From the NCBI GenBank assembly GCA_017958465.1, contig JAGDCQ010000018.1, positions 1 to 8,774 of the forward strand: 8,774 nt of DNA, given 5' to 3'. Made by a program: the position numbers and the translations under genes. The notes beneath the pieces were generated by a model. The model was not told the origin of the DNA, ran no database searches, and worked only from the letters and a program-made list of their open reading frames with translations. Position 1 is the stretch's first letter, and the number at the start of each line of letters is the position of its first letter. Shown in pieces: positions 1-5,071 of the stretch. The DNA is from Lachnospiraceae bacterium. GTDB lineage: Bacteria > Bacillota > Clostridia > Lachnospirales > Lachnospiraceae.

Positions 1-35
1 ATCGCGATATATTTATCTTTTAACGCCTGTCTCAT
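1..35 (-). CDS. Start of an unidentified gene, truncated by the left edge
   Basis: Read on the minus strand, an ATG at 35-33 opens a frame with no stop up to the window edge, giving MRQALKDKYIAI or similar (11 full codons). It is preceded by a strong ribosome binding site: GGAGG at 46-42 inside AAAAAAGGAGG, with a 6-nt spacer. It lies 81 nt downstream of the telA-like stop on the same strand, so it is probably the third gene of the xpaC-telA operon. Too little protein is visible to assign a family. The call rests on the ribosome binding site, the start codon and the operon position. Confidence 0.6.
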   Translation of the reverse strand, partial: MRQALKDKYIA

Positions 36-78
36 ATCCTGCCTCCTTTTTTAGAATATGCGCCTCTTTACGAGGCCC

Positions 79-119
79 TTTCATGATCTGATCCCGGCCC
101 GGGTTGCAGGTCCGGATCA
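79..119 (-). other. Bulged hairpin at the telA stop codon
   Basis: Directly at the telA-like stop (TGA, 119-117) the minus-strand transcript can fold into an imperfect stem. TGATC pairs with GATCA, continuing through CCGG/CCGG-type pairs with two single-base bulges, around a loop near 97-105. A second small stem, GCCTC-GTAAA-GAGGC, lies just beyond at 76-62. Neither is followed by a U tract, so I do not call an intrinsic terminator. They could be RNA stability or processing elements between telA and the next gene. This is a pairing observation only. Confidence 0.3.
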
Positions 120-1175
120 TTTTGCGTTTCTTAATGTGAGAAGCTTCTGCTTAAGCTCTTCTTCCATGCGGGCCATCTCAGCCTCTGCAGCCTTGCGCTT
201 CTCCTTGCCCTCGTTCTGGATGGCAACTACTTCGTCGAGTGTTTCGATAAGCTGCTGGTTCGTATATGTAAGAGTCTCGATGTCCACTACGCCGCGCTCG
301 TTTTCCTTAGCGATCTCAACGCTGCCGGTCTTGAGCATTTCTGCGTTCTTCTTAAGAAGAGCGTTCGTTGTATTGTTTACGGCGCGCTCTGCTTCAAGCG
401 CATTCTCTGCGTTTGCAAGACCGAGAGCAACTACCATCTGGCTCTTCCAGAGCGGGATAGTATTGATGATGGTGGACTGGATCTTCTCTGCAAGTGTTGC
501 CTCGTTGTTCTGAACAAGACGTACCTGAGGAGCCATCTGGATAGCTACGGCACGGGTAAGCTCGAGGTCGTAGATCCTCTTTTCGAAACGGTCACAGTAG
601 GAAGCAAAATCGTTTGCCTTCTGAGCATCCTCGGGAAGCCCGCTCTCCTCTGCTTTTTTCTTGAGTTCAACAAGAGTTACGTTTCTTGCCTCTTCAAGCT
701 TTTCCTTGCCTGCGGCAACATAAAGTGTAAGGTTTCTTAAGTTCTCAAGGTTAACATCATAAAGCTTGTCGAATGTGGAAACGTCCTTCATAAGCTGTAC
801 CTGATGCAGCTCAAGGGAAGAAACAACTTTCTCTACGGTAACTTCTGTCTTGTCGTAACGCGACTTCAAAACTTCGATCTTGGATTTCTGCTTTTTGAAA
901 AAACGAAGGAAGCCGGAGGACTCTGTGTTATCGCTGAAGGTCTTAAGCTCGCCTACAAGGCCGACGATCATATCGCCTACCTCGCCAAGGTCCTTGGTGC
1001 GTACCGTTGCAAGTGCAGCATCCGAAAACTCCGAGATCTTGGACTGGGGTTCCGAACCGAAAGCCATAACACTGAGGGAATCCGCAAGATCCACCTTTTC
1101 TTTGATGGCTACCACAGCCTGCTTGTCTTCTTCGTTAAGCTGATAGTTTTCCGATAAAGCCATTTCTGTTGTCAT
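117..1175 (-). CDS. TelA family (toxic anion resistance) protein
   Basis: A 352-residue soluble, highly helical and charged protein matching the TelA/KlaA (YaaN/YceH-like) family, whose members are usually about 350-400 residues. Family-typical stretches are visible: a helical region with FEKRIYDLELTRAVAIQMAP at about 197-216, QVRLVQNNE at 217-225, and TIPLWKSQMVVAL at 239-251. The C-terminus (about 300-350) is a predicted coiled coil rich in Glu, Lys and Ala. There is no signal peptide or membrane segment, so it is probably cytosolic. The family was named for tellurite resistance in plasmid operons, but chromosomal Gram-positive members are linked to envelope or antimicrobial stress and their biochemical role is unknown. 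The start ATG at 1175 has AGAGAGG about 8 nt upstream. It sits 78 nt downstream of the XpaC-like gene, the order also known for Bacillus subtilis xpaC-yaaN, so cotranscription is likely. Tellurite resistance itself is not implied. Confidence 0.9.
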   Translation of the reverse strand: MTTEMALSENYQLNEEDKQAVVAIKEKVDLADSLSVMAFGSEPQSKISEFSDAALATVRTKDLGEVGDMIVGLVGELKTFSDNTESSGFLRFFKKQKSKIEVLKSRYDKTEVTVEKVVSSLELHQVQLMKDVSTFDKLYDVNLENLRNLTLYVAAGKEKLEEARNVTLVELKKKAEESGLPEDAQKANDFASYCDRFEKRIYDLELTRAVAIQMAPQVRLVQNNEATLAEKIQSTIINTIPLWKSQMVVALGLANAENALEAERAVNNTTNALLKKNAEMLKTGSVEIAKENERGVVDIETLTYTNQQLIETLDEVVAIQNEGKEKRKAAEAEMARMEEELKQKLLTLRNAK

Positions 1176-1201
1176 AAGAATACCTCTCTAATCTTTATTT
1201 G

Positions 1202-1242
1202 CAGCGGCAAGCCGCCGGTTTTTGTTGTCTGCGCAAAAGCGC
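1202..1242 (-). other. Two small hairpins between xpaC and telA
   Basis: In the 78-nt gap between the two minus-strand genes, the transcript can form GCGC-TTTT-GCGC (1242-1231) and then CGGCGG-CTTG-CCGCTG (1217-1202). The second is a 6-bp stem with one G-U pair, closed by a CUUG tetraloop, one of the unusually stable tetraloop classes. Neither is followed by a U run on the minus strand, so they are unlikely to be strong terminators. They may tune expression of the downstream telA-like gene relative to the upstream gene or protect an mRNA end. Function is inference. Confidence 0.35.
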
Positions 1243-1253
1243 CTGGCCAGCCG

Positions 1254-2102
1254 TTATTCGGCGGGCTCTTCTTTTATATTCTTGATCCCGTCGGATTCAA
1301 GCATTGCCTCGAGGACATCAACATCGGTGCTGATGTCGAGGGCGGTATTGCTGTACATCTTGTCAAACTGCTTCTTGAACAGCGTCTTCATGGCGTCTGC
1401 AGCAGATATGATCTCTTCCTTCGTCTGCACAACGTCTTTTACGTCGCTTCCGCTCTTTTCAAGCTTTACATAAGTCCTTGCAAGCTTTTCGAGGGTGGGC
1501 AGGTAGTAGTTGTAGAACCTGCGCAGGAGCGTTATCTGGTCGGCGTTGTCCGAGGTGAAATCCACAAGCTTGTATGCGTCGTCCACAAGCTCTGTAAGGT
1601 TGCCGGCAAACTCCGGATCCTTCTTAACAATGTGCTGTGCGGATTTCTTAATGCTCCGAAGGTCGTTGTCGGCTTTTCTGAGGACTTCGTCGGTCTCCGC
1701 AAAGCCTGTCAGCGTAAGCTGATGCTTCTTCTGGACCTCGTACTTCCTGGGCTTGCAGGCCCTGCTTGAAATAAAGTAGACAGCAGCGCCAACCGCCGCA
1801 AGCAGCAGGTATTTGCCGAAGGTGTATGTTCCAAGGCCAATGGCGGCTATAAACACCGAAACACCTGTAAGGTAGAAGGGAAGCGGCGCGACCACTGTTT
1901 TATACTCTTTGCCATCCTCCGCCGTTGCCACTGCGGTCTCGTTTTTCTTGCGGATCTTGTTGGCACCCGCCGGAGCCTTTGTTGTGTCCTGCACGATAAC
2001 GATATCCTGCTTTGGGCCCTTCGGATCGAAGGCGCCCGAAAGATTATTCAATTTGTCCGAACTTCTGCGCGGCACCGGGCGGCCGTACTGATCAATAGCC
2101 AT
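1254..2102 (-). CDS. XpaC-like membrane protein (bromo-chloroindolyl phosphate hydrolysis family)
   Basis: A 282-residue protein that fits the XpaC family. The N-terminal 70 residues are hydrophilic and probably disordered. They are followed by two closely spaced hydrophobic segments at about 74-93 and 96-113 (a hairpin anchor), then a Lys/Arg-rich turn and a helical cytosolic domain. Conserved-looking stretches are RRFYNYYLPTLEKLARTY at 194-211 and DISTDVDVLEAMLESDGI at 256-273. The family name comes from an old phenotype of Bacillus subtilis xpaC on a phosphatase substrate; no hydrolase active site is evident here and enzymatic activity should not be assumed. The start ATG at 2102 has AAAGGAG with a 6-7 nt spacer. 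It is the first gene of a minus-strand operon with the telA-like gene. In related bacteria the two families are commonly neighbours, suggesting they act together at the membrane. I am confident of the family, not of the function. Confidence 0.82.
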   Translation of the reverse strand: MAIDQYGRPVPRRSSDKLNNLSGAFDPKGPKQDIVIVQDTTKAPAGANKIRKKNETAVATAEDGKEYKTVVAPLPFYLTGVSVFIAAIGLGTYTFGKYLLLAAVGAAVYFISSRACKPRKYEVQKKHQLTLTGFAETDEVLRKADNDLRSIKKSAQHIVKKDPEFAGNLTELVDDAYKLVDFTSDNADQITLLRRFYNYYLPTLEKLARTYVKLEKSGSDVKDVVQTKEEIISAADAMKTLFKKQFDKMYSNTALDISTDVDVLEAMLESDGIKNIKEEPAE

Positions 2103-2173
2103 TGTCGGCTCCTTTCACGCTGCAGCATCCGTTCCCGAACACTGCATTGATATTTGTACCAAAGTATTTTTAG

Positions 2174-2193
2174 AATCCGATTATATCCGGATT
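2174..2193. promoter_or_regulatory. Inverted repeat on the xpaC -10 box (candidate operator)
   Basis: AATCCG (2174-2179), an 8-nt spacer and CGGATT (2188-2193) form a perfect 6-bp dyad. The TATAAT of the minus-strand promoter lies in its spacer, so a dimeric repressor bound here would block RNA polymerase. Next to it, ATTAAT occurs twice (2191-2196 and 2202-2207), 11 bp apart, on one face of the helix over the -35 region. No regulator is encoded in this window. Operator function is inference from symmetry and position. Confidence 0.4.
2180..2185 (-). promoter_or_regulatory. Candidate -10 box for the xpaC-telA operon
   Basis: On the minus strand a perfect TATAAT lies at 2185-2180, placing transcription start near 2173 and giving a leader of about 70 nt before the XpaC ATG. 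The matching -35 region is poor (only AT-rich ATTAAT-type sequence at 15-17 nt), so this promoter may need an activator or may be weak. It is embedded in an AATCCG-N8-CGGATT inverted repeat, which suggests regulation. Confidence 0.5.
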
Positions 2194-2277
2194 AATATTT
2201 GATTAATTTTCTCCGGGGGTTTCCCCTGAGGGCAAGCATAAAAAACCAGTGTGTTATTGCTTATCCCTACGTTGTAA

Positions 2278-2306
2278 AAGTTATCACAAGCAAGGTCTTT
2301 TGTCAA
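2278..2306 (-). promoter_or_regulatory. Possible second upstream promoter for the xpaC operon
   Basis: A perfect minus-strand TTGACA at 2306-2301 is followed after 17 nt by TAACTT at 2283-2278, which keeps the important TA---T positions of a -10 box. The -35 lies at the centre of a GCAAGG-N15-CCTTGC inverted repeat (2290-2316), a possible binding site. If used, it would give a leader of about 170 nt that includes the CTC-GGGG/CCCC-GAG hairpin. The -10 is weak, so this is tentative. Confidence 0.33.
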
Positions 2307-2344
2307 ACATCCTTGCGTAAATCTTATGTTTTTTTGCTCAGATC

Positions 2345-2391
2345 AAACCAACGCGACCCGGGAGACGGTTCTGTGGGTCGGTTCCCCGGGA
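2345..2391. repeat. GC-rich REP-like palindromic element
   Basis: A compact GC-rich block stands out from its AT-rich surroundings. AAC(g)CGACCC at 2350-2359 pairs with GGGTCGGTT at 2375-2383 as a 9-bp stem with one bulge and a 15-nt loop. Alternatively, CCCGGG at 2357-2362 pairs with CCCGGG at 2385-2390. The half-motif CGGTTC occurs twice, in GACGGTTCTG and GTCGGTTCCC. From memory, GGGACGGTTCT-type palindromes recur as interspersed repeats in Clostridia and some other bacteria, sometimes associated with IS200/Y1-type transposases; I could not check this. It sits just upstream of the acyltransferase -35 box, so it is not that gene's terminator, though it could act as an upstream cis element. 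Confidence 0.5.
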
Positions 2392-2405
2392 CTGATGTCT
2401 TTTTC

Positions 2406-2434
2406 TTGCAAAGAGGTTTCCGTTAAGTTATAAT
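2406..2434 (+). promoter_or_regulatory. SigA-type promoter for the acyltransferase operon
   Basis: TTGCAA at 2406-2411 (TTG--A of the -35 consensus), a 17-nt spacer and a perfect TATAAT at 2429-2434 make a well-formed vegetative promoter. Transcription would begin near 2441, giving a short leader of about 40 nt before the GTG start at 2483. It is the only good plus-strand promoter I see before the operon. Confidence 0.72.
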
Positions 2435-2482
2435 CAAGGTTAATGTATCTGTATTCTACAAGGGTTTTGGAGGTTATCGTCC

Positions 2483-3874
2483 GTGAAGATCAAGGTTGAA
2501 AAAAAGAGCTATGAAGATGTCCTGAAACTGGCCCCTGCCACCGCTCCAAAGCCGAAAAAGCAGTCCATCGCCATCCGCACGCTCCTAAAGCTTGCTTCGG
2601 GCCCGGATCTTAAAAAGACAAATTTCACATATACTACGGAAAATATGCACAAGCTCGGCAAAAAAGAGCCCTGCCTGTATCTTATGAATCATTCCGCATT
2701 TATAGATCTCGAGATCGCATCATCCATCCTTTACCCCCGTCCGTTCCAGATAATATGCACCCTGGACGGTTTTGTGGGAAAAGAGTGGCTTATGCGGCAT
2801 CTCGGCTGCATCCCGACGCGTAAGTTCGTTACCGACCTGAACCTGGTAAAATCCATGAACTATGCGCTGAAACAGCTGAAAACCTCGGTCCTTATGTACC
2901 CTGAGGCCAGCTACTCCTTTGACGGGACGGCAACCCCGCTCCCCGAGAGCCTCGCAAAGTGCATTAAAGTCCTGAAAGTCCCCGTGGTGATGATCCGCAC
3001 GGAAGGCGCGTTCCTGCGCGACCCGCTGTACAACGGCTTAAGGCTGAGAAAAACAACGGTCTCCGCAAAGATGTCTTACGAGCTCTCCCCCACAGACATC
3101 GCCGACATGTCTGTCACTGCCATATCAGAGAAGTTGAACAGCCTCTTTACCTTCGACAACTTCAGGCTCCAGCAGGAGTCCCATACAAAGATCACCGAGG
3201 ATTTCCGCGCCGAAGGGCTCGACCGCGTGCTCTACAAGTGTCCCCACTGTCTTTCCGAAGGCAAGATGCAGGGGCACGGCATACGCATCTCCTGTAACGG
3301 ATGCGGCACCACCTACATCCTTGACGAAGAGGGCAGCCTGAAACTCGAAAGCCCGGAGGACACCGCTACCGGCGCTCCTGCTGAGCCCAAGGCAGCCGCT
3401 GCCACTGCTCCCGCCTTCACGCATATCCCGGACTGGTACGCCTGGGAGCGCGAATGCGTAAGAAACGAGCTTGAAAACGGCACCTACAAGATCGATACCG
3501 CTGTCGATATCCGCGTCCTGCGCGACTTAAAAGCCATTTACGAAGTAGGAGAAGGCCGCCTGACCCACACAGAAAACGGATTTACGCTCACGGGCTGCGA
3601 CGGCGCGCTGAACTACCACCAGTCCCCGCTTGCATCCTACAGCCTTTATTCCGACTACTTCTGGTACGAACTTGGCGATATGATCAGCATCGGCGACGAT
3701 CAGATGCTCTACTACTGCTTCCCCAAGGACGGCTTTAAGAACGTCGCAAAGGCAAGGCTTGCGGCAGAAGAGCTGTATAAGCTCAAAAAAGACGAGAAAA
3801 AGCAGCGTGGCTACGCAAATGCCGCGAAGTCCGGTCAGGAGTCCCGGGAAGGCTCCCTGCGGGGACGTTTGTAA
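2483..3874 (+). CDS. PlsC-type lysophospholipid acyltransferase with internal zinc ribbon
   Basis: A 463-residue protein with a PlsC/LPLAT acyltransferase domain at about 30-230. The catalytic HX4D motif is HSAFID (H70, D75), preceded by LYLMN. A probable acceptor-binding segment is LGCIPTRKF (107-115), the PEG-like block is YPEASYSFDG (139-148), and VPVVMIRTEGAF (166-177) follows. Such enzymes transfer an acyl chain to lysophosphatidate or related acceptors at the inner membrane face. Unusually, a CPHC...CNGC zinc ribbon (C253, C256, C271, C274) follows, then an Ala/Pro-rich linker (about 293-312) and an unassigned domain (about 315-430) rich in aromatic residues and probable beta strands. 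The protein has a Lys-rich tail and no clear transmembrane helix. The start is GTG with GGAGGT at 2469-2474 and an 8-nt spacer. It is the first gene of its operon; the dtd ribosome binding site overlaps its stop region. The acyltransferase fold is clear, but the acceptor substrate is unknown. Confidence 0.85.
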   Translation: MKIKVEKKSYEDVLKLAPATAPKPKKQSIAIRTLLKLASGPDLKKTNFTYTTENMHKLGKKEPCLYLMNHSAFIDLEIASSILYPRPFQIICTLDGFVGKEWLMRHLGCIPTRKFVTDLNLVKSMNYALKQLKTSVLMYPEASYSFDGTATPLPESLAKCIKVLKVPVVMIRTEGAFLRDPLYNGLRLRKTTVSAKMSYELSPTDIADMSVTAISEKLNSLFTFDNFRLQQESHTKITEDFRAEGLDRVLYKCPHCLSEGKMQGHGIRISCNGCGTTYILDEEGSLKLESPEDTATGAPAEPKAAAATAPAFTHIPDWYAWERECVRNELENGTYKIDTAVDIRVLRDLKAIYEVGEGRLTHTENGFTLTGCDGALNYHQSPLASYSLYSDYFWYELGDMISIGDDQMLYYCFPKDGFKNVAKARLAAEELYKLKKDEKKQRGYANAAKSGQESREGSLRGRL

Positions 3875-3883
3875 GGAGGCATC

Positions 3884-4324
3884 ATGAAATTTCTGATACA
3901 GCGCGTAACAAGCGCATCCGTAAAAGTCGACGGGAAAAATGTCGGCAACATAAACAAAGGCTTTCTCGTGTTTGTGGGCGTAGGCCACGAAGACACAAAA
4001 GAAATTGCCGACAAATACGTAAAAAAGCTCATCGGCCTTCGCATTTTTGAGGACGAGAACGGCAAGACAAACCTTGCGCTTGCCGACGTAAAAGGCGAGC
4101 TTCTTATGGTCTCGCAGTTCACGCTCTACGCGGACTGTTCCCACGGAAACCGCCCATCCTTCACATCAGCCGGCGCCCCCGGGCCCGCAAGTGAGCTTTT
4201 CGACTACATTGTCGAAAAGTGCAGGGAAAGCGTTCCCCGTGTTGAAACAGGTGTTTTCGGAGCCGACATGAAGGTCTCTATCGAAAACGACGGGCCGTTC
4301 ACGGTCATGCTTGAAAATCTTTGA
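3884..4324 (+). CDS. dtd: D-aminoacyl-tRNA deacylase
   Basis: A 146-residue protein, the usual full length for bacterial DTD. This homodimeric cytosolic enzyme hydrolyses D-amino acids (and glycine mischarged on tRNA-Ala) from tRNA, acting as translation quality control. The N-terminus MKFLIQRVTSASVKVDGK is typical. The catalytic-site motif SQFTL is at 77-81, followed by ADCSHGNRPSF (83-93). The C-terminal Gly-cisPro motif appears as NDGPFTVMLEN (135-145), with Phe in place of the Val most often seen in GPVT. The start ATG has GGAGG immediately after the acyltransferase stop, with a 9-nt intergenic gap, so translation of the two is likely coupled. The gene is intact. Confidence 0.96.
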   Translation: MKFLIQRVTSASVKVDGKNVGNINKGFLVFVGVGHEDTKEIADKYVKKLIGLRIFEDENGKTNLALADVKGELLMVSQFTLYADCSHGNRPSFTSAGAPGPASELFDYIVEKCRESVPRVETGVFGADMKVSIENDGPFTVMLENL

Positions 4325-4330
4325 AAAACC

Positions 4331-4349
4331 CCGCTCCAAGGCAGAGCGG
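4331..4349 (+). other. Hairpin between dtd and the ABC ATPase gene
   Basis: CCGCTC (4331-4336), a 7-nt loop and GAGCGG (4344-4349) form a perfect 6-bp stem in the 42-nt gap. No U tract follows and the next ribosome binding site begins 7 nt later, so it is not a convincing terminator. It may act as a partial attenuator, an RNA-stability boundary or a spacer separating the two cistrons. Confidence 0.4.
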
Positions 4350-4366
4350 ATCTATGGGAGGGTATA

Positions 4367-5071
4367 ATGAATTTCACTATCGAACACTTAAAGAAAAGCT
4401 ACGCGACCAAAGAAGTCCTCAAAGACATCACATTCACCTTCAAGCCCGGGCATATCTATGCGCTGCTCGGCCGCAACGGTGCGGGAAAGACCACGCTCTT
4501 CAACTGCATCAACGGCGACATCGACACAAGCGGCGGCACATGGTACCTCTCCGACGAAAACGGCAACAAACGTGACCTTTTGCCTGAGGACCTTGGGTAC
4601 GTCATCTCGGAGCCCATGGTTCCGGAGTTCCTCACAGGCCGCGAGTTTGTGAAGTTCTACATTGACGTGAACAAAAAGCACATCAAAAACCTTAGGTCTA
4701 TCGACGAATATCTGGCTTCCGTTGCCATCTCCCCCGAGGACAGCAACCGCCTGATGAAGGAGTATTCCCACGGTATGCGCAACAAGATGCAGATGCTCAT
4801 CAACTTCATCTCGGAGCCGCCCGTGCTCCTGCTGGACGAGCCCCTCACAAGCCTCGACGTTGTGGTTGCCGAGGAAATGAAAGACATCCTCCGCAGCATG
4901 AAGGGCGACAGCATCATCCTGCTCTCCACCCACATAGTGGACCTTGCTCTCGACCTCTGCGACGAGATAGTCCTCTTAAACCACGGCGTCCTCACCGCCC
5001 TTTCCCGCGACGAGCTGGGCACAGAGGACTTCCGCGCAAGGATCATAGAGGCGCTTAAGGAGGAAGGCTGA
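4367..5071 (+). CDS. ABC transporter ATP-binding protein (exporter type)
   Basis: A 234-residue ATPase subunit, a normal length for a stand-alone nucleotide-binding domain. Visible motifs are Walker A GRNGAGKTT (35-43), a signature loop YSHGMRNK (133-140) standing in for LSGGQ, Walker B VLLLDEP (153-159), D-loop SLD (162-164) and the switch His in STHIV (H189). The Q-loop region reads GYVISEPMV (78-85 and on) with no clear glutamine, a variation seen in drug- and lantibiotic-type exporters. It would drive the permease encoded next. The start ATG at 4367 follows GGGAGGG with a short spacer of about 5 nt. Its TGA overlaps the permease ATG by one base, with AAGGAGG just before, so the two are made together. 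The substrate cannot be read from the sequence. Confidence 0.93.
   Translation: MNFTIEHLKKSYATKEVLKDITFTFKPGHIYALLGRNGAGKTTLFNCINGDIDTSGGTWYLSDENGNKRDLLPEDLGYVISEPMVPEFLTGREFVKFYIDVNKKHIKNLRSIDEYLASVAISPEDSNRLMKEYSHGMRNKMQMLINFISEPPVLLLDEPLTSLDVVVAEEMKDILRSMKGDSIILLSTHIVDLALDLCDEIVLLNHGVLTALSRDELGTEDFRARIIEALKEEG

Larger units (their letters stand above)
2103..2482. other. Divergent intergenic region, 380 bp, no credible gene
   Basis: This region separates the minus-strand xpaC operon from the plus-strand acyltransferase operon. It is AT-rich near both promoters but has a sharply GC-rich block at about 2345-2391. It contains candidate promoters in both directions, an AATCCG/CGGATT inverted repeat on the xpaC -10 box, an ATTAAT direct repeat, a CTC-GGGG/CCCC-GAG hairpin (2211-2230), a GCAAGG/CCTTGC inverted repeat (2290-2316) and the GC-rich REP-like element. 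A 75-codon open frame at 2199-2426 is judged non-coding: it has no ribosome binding site and its sequence is dictated by these repeats. Confidence 0.8.

Noticed and set aside
58..513. A 151-codon plus-strand frame opposite the telA-like gene
   Set aside because: It is a Ser-rich low-complexity translation typical of the reverse of a charged coiled-coil gene, and it has no start signals.
117..2102. A tellurite-resistance island or tel/ter mobile cluster
   Set aside because: Only the chromosomal-type xpaC-telA pair is present. There are no ter genes, mobility genes or composition break.
2199..2426. A 75-codon plus-strand frame in the divergent intergenic region
   Set aside because: It has no ribosome binding site, it overlaps the minus-strand promoter repeats and the GC-rich palindrome, and its composition reflects those elements.
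3527..4144. A 205-codon minus-strand frame over the acyltransferase end and dtd
   Set aside because: It is antisense to two confidently identified genes. No ribosome binding site or family motif was seen.
4331..4349. Intrinsic terminator after dtd
   Set aside because: The 6-bp stem has no U tract after it and is followed at once by a ribosome binding site.
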